Source of the DNA: Pyrenula massariospora
Lineage: Eukaryota > Ascomycota > Eurotiomycetes > Pyrenulales > Pyrenulaceae
Length of the DNA: 64,000 nucleotides
NCBI GenBank assembly: GCA_021030905.1
Contig: JAGFMI010000010.1
Coordinates: 1,302,001 to 1,366,000, forward strand
Direction of reading: 5' to 3'
Position numbers and translations under genes: made by a program. The first letter of the stretch is position 1, and every line of letters starts with the position of its first letter. The notes under the pieces are model-generated. The model was not told where the DNA came from. It did not search any database and worked only from the letters and a program-made list of their open reading frames with translations. Of this stretch, positions 59,641 to 64,000 are shown piece after piece.

Positions 59641-61550
59641 ATGGGTGACGTCCTTGCTACGAGCAGCGATACCGGCGTCTCTCCTGACAGCGAGACCGAC
59701 CCGCACCCCTCGCCGATCGATATCAATCAGAGCGCAGCTTTCGATAGAGCTGCTGCATCATTCGCAGACTCTGGCTATGCCAGCGCGTCACTAACTCCGA
59801 GAACCGTAGAAGAAACAATCAAGCCACCTAGAACTGCTAGCGATGTTGAGACGGGTCGGGTGCTGTTTCCTCCCCCTAGTAGCGGCGACTTGCGAGAATT
59901 CGATAAGGATGTCGACAAAGCGACCATAGCTCGATTTAAAGACATCCTCGAGCGGGTCGAAGTACCATTGCTCAGATACTTGACAAAGCGCTCATCAAAG
60001 CGTGAACCCATGGCCTTGAGACTGATGGTGCTTGGAGAGACAGAAAACACCGCCAAAACCTGGATCGTGGTATTATGCCCCGAGAGTCGTGCCAAACGGG
60101 CCTGGAAGTTCTTTGAACAACAATACGTGAAGGACGTCATTCAACCACAAGATTCATTAATACCTTCCTTTGAGGTTTTGGTGATTGGCCAGTCTCCGAA
60201 GACCAGATGGGCTGCCATTGATATCTGCATAGGTAATTTGGAAGGTTCTGAACCTATGAACGCAACCCTGTGTGGCGCACCGATAAAGCTTATAAAAGAT
60301 AATGAATACCGATCCGGCACGTTAGGGGGCCTCGTCAAGCTAACCTCTCACGACGGCAATTACGCCTTATGCGGCATGGCTGCCGGCCACCTGATAGATC
60401 AAGCAAAGGGCATTTATGATTTGGATCTGAATGCAGCCGATGAGAACAGTAACGACAATGGTCTGAGCTATGGCAGCGGTTTGAGCTTTGGCAGCGATTT
60501 GAGCTTTGGCAGCGATTTGAGCCTCGGCTCCGAGGACGGAGATGAAGGTGAGGACTTCAGCGAAGCTGATAATCCATTTGACAAACGCGAGCCTCTTATG
60601 TTGGGACGGACTCCTGCCCCTGACAAACCGCTATTGTTGGAAACGCCGTCGCCTAAACCTGTGTCGTGGACCAGCATAGGACAGATTTTTCCTCCAGCGA
60701 GCATGGCATCTGCTCTACGCTCACACTACTATGATTGGGCACTGATTGATATTGACGACCCACACAAGTATCGCCCAAATCTCCTTGGAAATGTGGAAAG
60801 CGATCGCAATTACCGCTCAGGGGACTTCAAGGTAGGCGCAATTGATCTCATGGATTCAGCAAGCACGCGCCCGGTCATCATGAAGAGTGGCCTACAAGGA
60901 GTTCAGTCTGGAGTGATGTCGTCTCTACCCTGTCGAGTCTTCCTGGGTCATGGCAGAAAGTTCGTGGACGTGTACACGCTCAAACTGGACAATGATGCCG
61001 GTAGGCTCATCATAAACTCTGAACCTCCACTTTGCTGACTCTACGTGCAGAAATCTGTGACGGCGATTCAGGGTCCTGGGTACTCAATTCATCTTGGCTT
61101 GAAGTATACGGACACCTCGTTGCCTCTGATACCTTTGGAGCAGGTTATGTTATTCCCATAACTCGTAGCCTGGAAGATATCCGACAAGAATATAACATAG
61201 CATCAGTTGAGCTCCCAATATTGGTCGACATATCTTTTCAGGACAGTATGATTACGGATTTGCACGATCTCATCAACCCATCATTCTCCCACCGACGGTC
61301 GCAGACCCCTCCATTTGGACGCTCACCAGGTGAAGACTCAGGGTACGGATCCTGTGCGGCCAATACACCGGTATCGCCCGCACGCCTGGAAGTCAGCCGA
61401 ACAGGCGAGCCAGATCTTCTCTCAGGTCCAGGCCATCCTGAAGATTCTACTCCTCATTCACATCCGTCCTCTTCCTTACGCACATACCTAGCGCGGAAGT
61501 GGCGAACGAGGTCCTGGTTGCGGGGAAAGAAGCGTCTTAGTCTTCTATAG
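59641..61550 (+). CDS. Trypsin-fold serine protease-like protein
   Basis: Exons 59641-61000 and 61051-61550 join across a 50-nt intron (GTAGGC..GCTGACT..GCAG) to 619 aa. A triad can be placed: His250 in GMAAGH, Asp365 in YYDWALIDID, and Ser460 in CDGDSGSWV, the last being the chymotrypsin-type GDSG box, split from its lead-in by the intron. The N-terminal about 90 residues are disordered and acidic; the C-terminal 100 are Ser/Pro-rich and end in a basic tail (KWRTRSWLRGKKR). There is no signal peptide, so it should be intracellular unless the upstream TM exon is used. Between His and Asp lies an 18-bp coding repeat. The position head-to-head with a TM protein suggests a functional pair. The substrate is unknown. 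Confidence 0.75.
60460..60531 (+). repeat. 18-bp coding minisatellite, four units
   Basis: Four tandem 18-bp units (60460-60477, 60478-60495, 60496-60513, 60514-60531) encode GLSYGS, GLSFGS, DLSFGS and DLSLGS inside the protease-like gene, followed by an acidic run (EDGDEGED). It is a likely source of length variation between strains. Confidence 0.85.
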
Positions 61551-62720
61551 GAGTCAAGATATAAGGGATGGGTGCAACGAGGCCTTGGCTCGTTCTTCTT
61601 CTCCTTGATGTCAGGCAGTAGGAGGCTCCAGTCAAAGACAGACGGACGGTGACTGGGTGGATTGTATGAAGCGGAAGATGCGCAAGAAAATTTTTCACAG
61701 AAGCTGTAAGATCCATGTCTAGGAATATTGCATGACCGCCCCTTGTCATTGCCCTCCTTGTGGCACATGGAATCTAGTGCTCATCCGTCATAGGACATCC
61801 GACGTCTAAATTAGGTTACGTGCTGCCCTGTGGTGCACATATATGATCAGGGCCGCGTTCTCTTCCAGGACCTTGCAAACCGTCCTGCTATCTACGGTGA
61901 TCCTAACGAACACAGCCACCGCGAGCCTCGAATGAGGTTTGCGTCTGTTTAGAGAGATGCTGCTTGTGTATGGCTGATAAGAATGCCCTAAGTAACGCTT
62001 TAGGGGTCTGTATTGGTCACACAGAGAGTATGGTGCTGTCGGTCTCCCATTAAAGGTAAAGCACAGAATGAGGGCACCGGGCTCGTCAGGGATACAGGCG
62101 ATGTCATGGCGGTGCGGGCTGATCAAGACTAGGTAAGTCGAAATTGAGCCAGATCCCTGAGTTGACTGATATAAAGCGGTATGGGGGCTAACTGGAAGGG
62201 GGAGTCAACGTCGGTCGGATTTGGTTAGACCTTAGCGTATGCAAATAATGTAACCGTCTCGGCGCTACGCGTATTAGTTGGCTACAACTCAAGCCAAGGT
62301 TTGATGCCGGAAGTTGTGGCACATCTACATAGTATATACGGGGTGGATGCCGATGCCGACAATCAAATGCGCCACGATCTCTGCCGTCCAGTCCGGAGAG
62401 GATGCTGAAGGGGGCAAATTACGCTAGACACTCAGTGCCAAGATGCGACCTGGAAATCTTATGACGCCATCAATATCTTGCGAGTGTGTCACAAGGAGAT
62501 CGGAGCATGTAAGTAGCGTTCTTTGATGCTTTTAGTTGACCAAGATGTACGTCTAGATTACCTTAGTGGATAGGGCGTTATGGCGATTGATTTAAGACCT
62601 CGCAATCCAACCTAGCAGGCCCTATCAAAGTGAACACGACAGATCTGATTAGCACTTATCGTACCTGAGTGTATTTACTAAATGGTAAACCATCTTTTCT
62701 TGCCACTCGCCTTGTCTGTC
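61551..62720. other. Intergenic, convergent spacer
   Basis: 1.17 kb between convergent genes. Minus frames of about 105 codons near 61454-61768 and 61806-62126 lack motifs and splice support. Confidence 0.5.
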
Positions 62721-64000
62721 TTACGCCCTCAAATCTACGCAAGTCTTCCCGTCCATCACCTTGCCAGACTTGAGTTCTTCGGTACACCGTCCAGGGTTGC
62801 TTTTGACGTCCGTCCGTTTCACTTTCGAACTAATATGGTCGTCATACACGATCTTGCGATCTACTCGCCATTCTTGTTCTACGCTCGAGAGACGAAACTT
62901 GCGGTCATTGAGATGGGCCAAAAGCCCAAAGTACGCGATGTTGTTTACCTGTAAGGGTTAGTGACTATTACGTTTTCGCACCATAGAACTTGGGCAATTA
63001 CATTTCGAAGAGAAGCAGCAGCGTTGAGGCCGAGGACGTCTTCCCAGGAATAGGCTTTCCCGCCGTTGGGATTCGCCCCGGTCGGAATATCGAGGATCCG
63101 GTGAGGATAGCAGTGTAGAAACTGTATTTTCTTGTGAGTCAGCTTCTCTCTGGTAGGCAGTTGATCTAAAGTTTGAAAGCTGCGACTGAGCTGTCTGTCG
63201 CATATCTAAGTAGTGCATGAAGCGTCAGCCTATAACGACTCCGCATGCATGAGAGGGAATTACAGACCGTGATCGTATTCCGCCATTGTGGCAGCAAATC
63301 CAAAGGATTTCCAGGGAGTTGTGAGCTATAAGTAACCGCTTGAATGAAGCCTTGCGAAGTCTCCCCACAACCCCTGGAGTTGGTGACCATCCTATTGGCC
63401 GCGTCTTTCCATTCCTGATAGCTGGACGACATCAGTAAGTCATGAATAGAACAATAGGTGGCACGAACGGTGGCGCGACTCCTGGGGCTCTATAAGGACG
63501 CAAGCGCATAGGTATGTACCCTTGCTGCTGCTGACTCGTCGGCTTGTCAGGCATCAGCTCCCAGCGCGAGCCGCCATCTGGATTGTGGGGATCGTTATCG
63601 CAATATATCCGTATATTGGCTTGGTTTCGATTTTTCCGATTTTCTTCTGGAGTATGCCCTGTTGGTAATTCCTGTAGATTAGCAATCCCGTAGAATGGTG
63701 TACCCATGAGATCTGTGAAGATATGTATCAGCATATACCGACAAGAAATATCTGGAGGAATAGCATCGACCTTTAACCGTGTTTACCGCGTTCTGGTCGG
63801 TGTTCAGGACTTTGAACAACTTCTGGAAGTTACCTGCCGCCTCTGTGTCCGTGGAACTGCTCAAGCGCTGGTAGCCCCGTCTATGCATTGATAACGCTTC
63901 TGCTATTGCAATTTTAACTGCCTTTCCTCTTCTTTCATCCGATGAGCAACTGCTGTCGACCCAGTATGCCAGCTGGGCTGAAACAGAGATTAGGTGTAGC
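62721..64000 (-). CDS. M35-like protein with altered zinc motif; 5' end beyond the window
   Basis: Exons run from the right edge to 63771, then 63712-63520, 63421-63268, 63205-63002 and 62948-62721, all in phase. Introns are 58, 98, 62 and 53 nt with CTGAT/CTGAC/CTAAC branch sites. The sequence tracks the intronless paralogue at 42343: YQRLSSSTDTEAAGNFQKLF, IRIYCDND, SRWEL, QGYQEWKDAANRM, TITICD, KAYSWEDVLGLN, VNNIAYFGLLAHL. Where the paralogue has LHEFCH this protein reads LHCYPH, so both His remain but the catalytic Glu is Cys. It is probably not an active peptidase. The N-terminal exon continues to base 64000 (SAQLAYWVDSSCSSDERR) and must receive its signal peptide from outside the window. 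The C-terminus carries about 50 extra residues, Lys/Asp-rich with two Cys. Confidence 0.8.

Noticed and set aside
1-64000. tRNA, rRNA and CRISPR features
   Set aside because: I saw no cloverleaf with conserved tRNA boxes, no rRNA-like stretch and no spaced short repeats. A tRNA scan would settle this; I could not run one.

Overview
The window is nuclear DNA of a filamentous ascomycete (Pezizomycotina). The evidence is compact genes with short introns (about 45-100 nt, mostly GT..CTRAY..AG), a multi-domain highly reducing polyketide synthase, HET-domain incompatibility genes, a NACHT/ankyrin NLR-like gene, an M6 and two M35-like proteases, and an AT-rich island whose two tandem copies differ by transitions only, the mark of repeat-induced point mutation (RIP). 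The sequence alone does not allow a genus call.

Layout. 0-3.2 kb: arrestin-like gene (+). 4.9-10.9 kb: NLR-like locus (-) with SesB/DUF676-type alpha/beta-hydrolase exons, NACHT, a long ankyrin array and a terminal ZZ finger. 12.2-25.2 kb: a compact biosynthetic cluster with alpha/beta hydrolase (-), SAT4-type membrane protein (+), SAM methyltransferase (-) and a 14-exon highly reducing PKS (+, about 2,593 aa; KS-AT-DH-MT-ER-KR-ACP). Methyltransferase and PKS diverge from one promoter region. 26-29.6 kb: a tubby-like small protein and a cysteine-rich single-pass membrane protein. 29.6-32.7 kb: gene-poor. 32.7-37.1 kb: M6 metalloprotease and a sucrose/GPH-type transporter with a GC-AG intron. 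37.6-39.8 kb: an unrecognised six-exon gene. 40.0-42.3 kb: the RIP-mutated 1,143-bp tandem duplication. 42.3-43.3 kb: an intronless M35-like secreted protease. 43.9-57.6 kb: four HET loci, all decayed or interrupted, interspersed with a DUF3431 protein and a pepsin-fold membrane protein that lacks catalytic motifs. 58.0-61.6 kb: a head-to-head pair, a C-terminally membrane-anchored protein (-) and a trypsin-fold protease-like protein (+). 62.7 kb to the right edge: an intron-containing paralogue of the M35-like gene whose HExxH glutamate is replaced.

How the parts work together. The 12-25 kb genes probably make, methylate and perhaps release a reduced polyketide. Much of the rest is accessory self/non-self or secreted-effector type content (NLR, HET genes, M35-like and M6 proteases, trypsin-like/TM pair). 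The RIP island and the broken HET genes show that the right half evolves fast. Exon joints given here were worked out by hand from splice signals, phase and protein continuity. Joints that could not be closed are stated as such.
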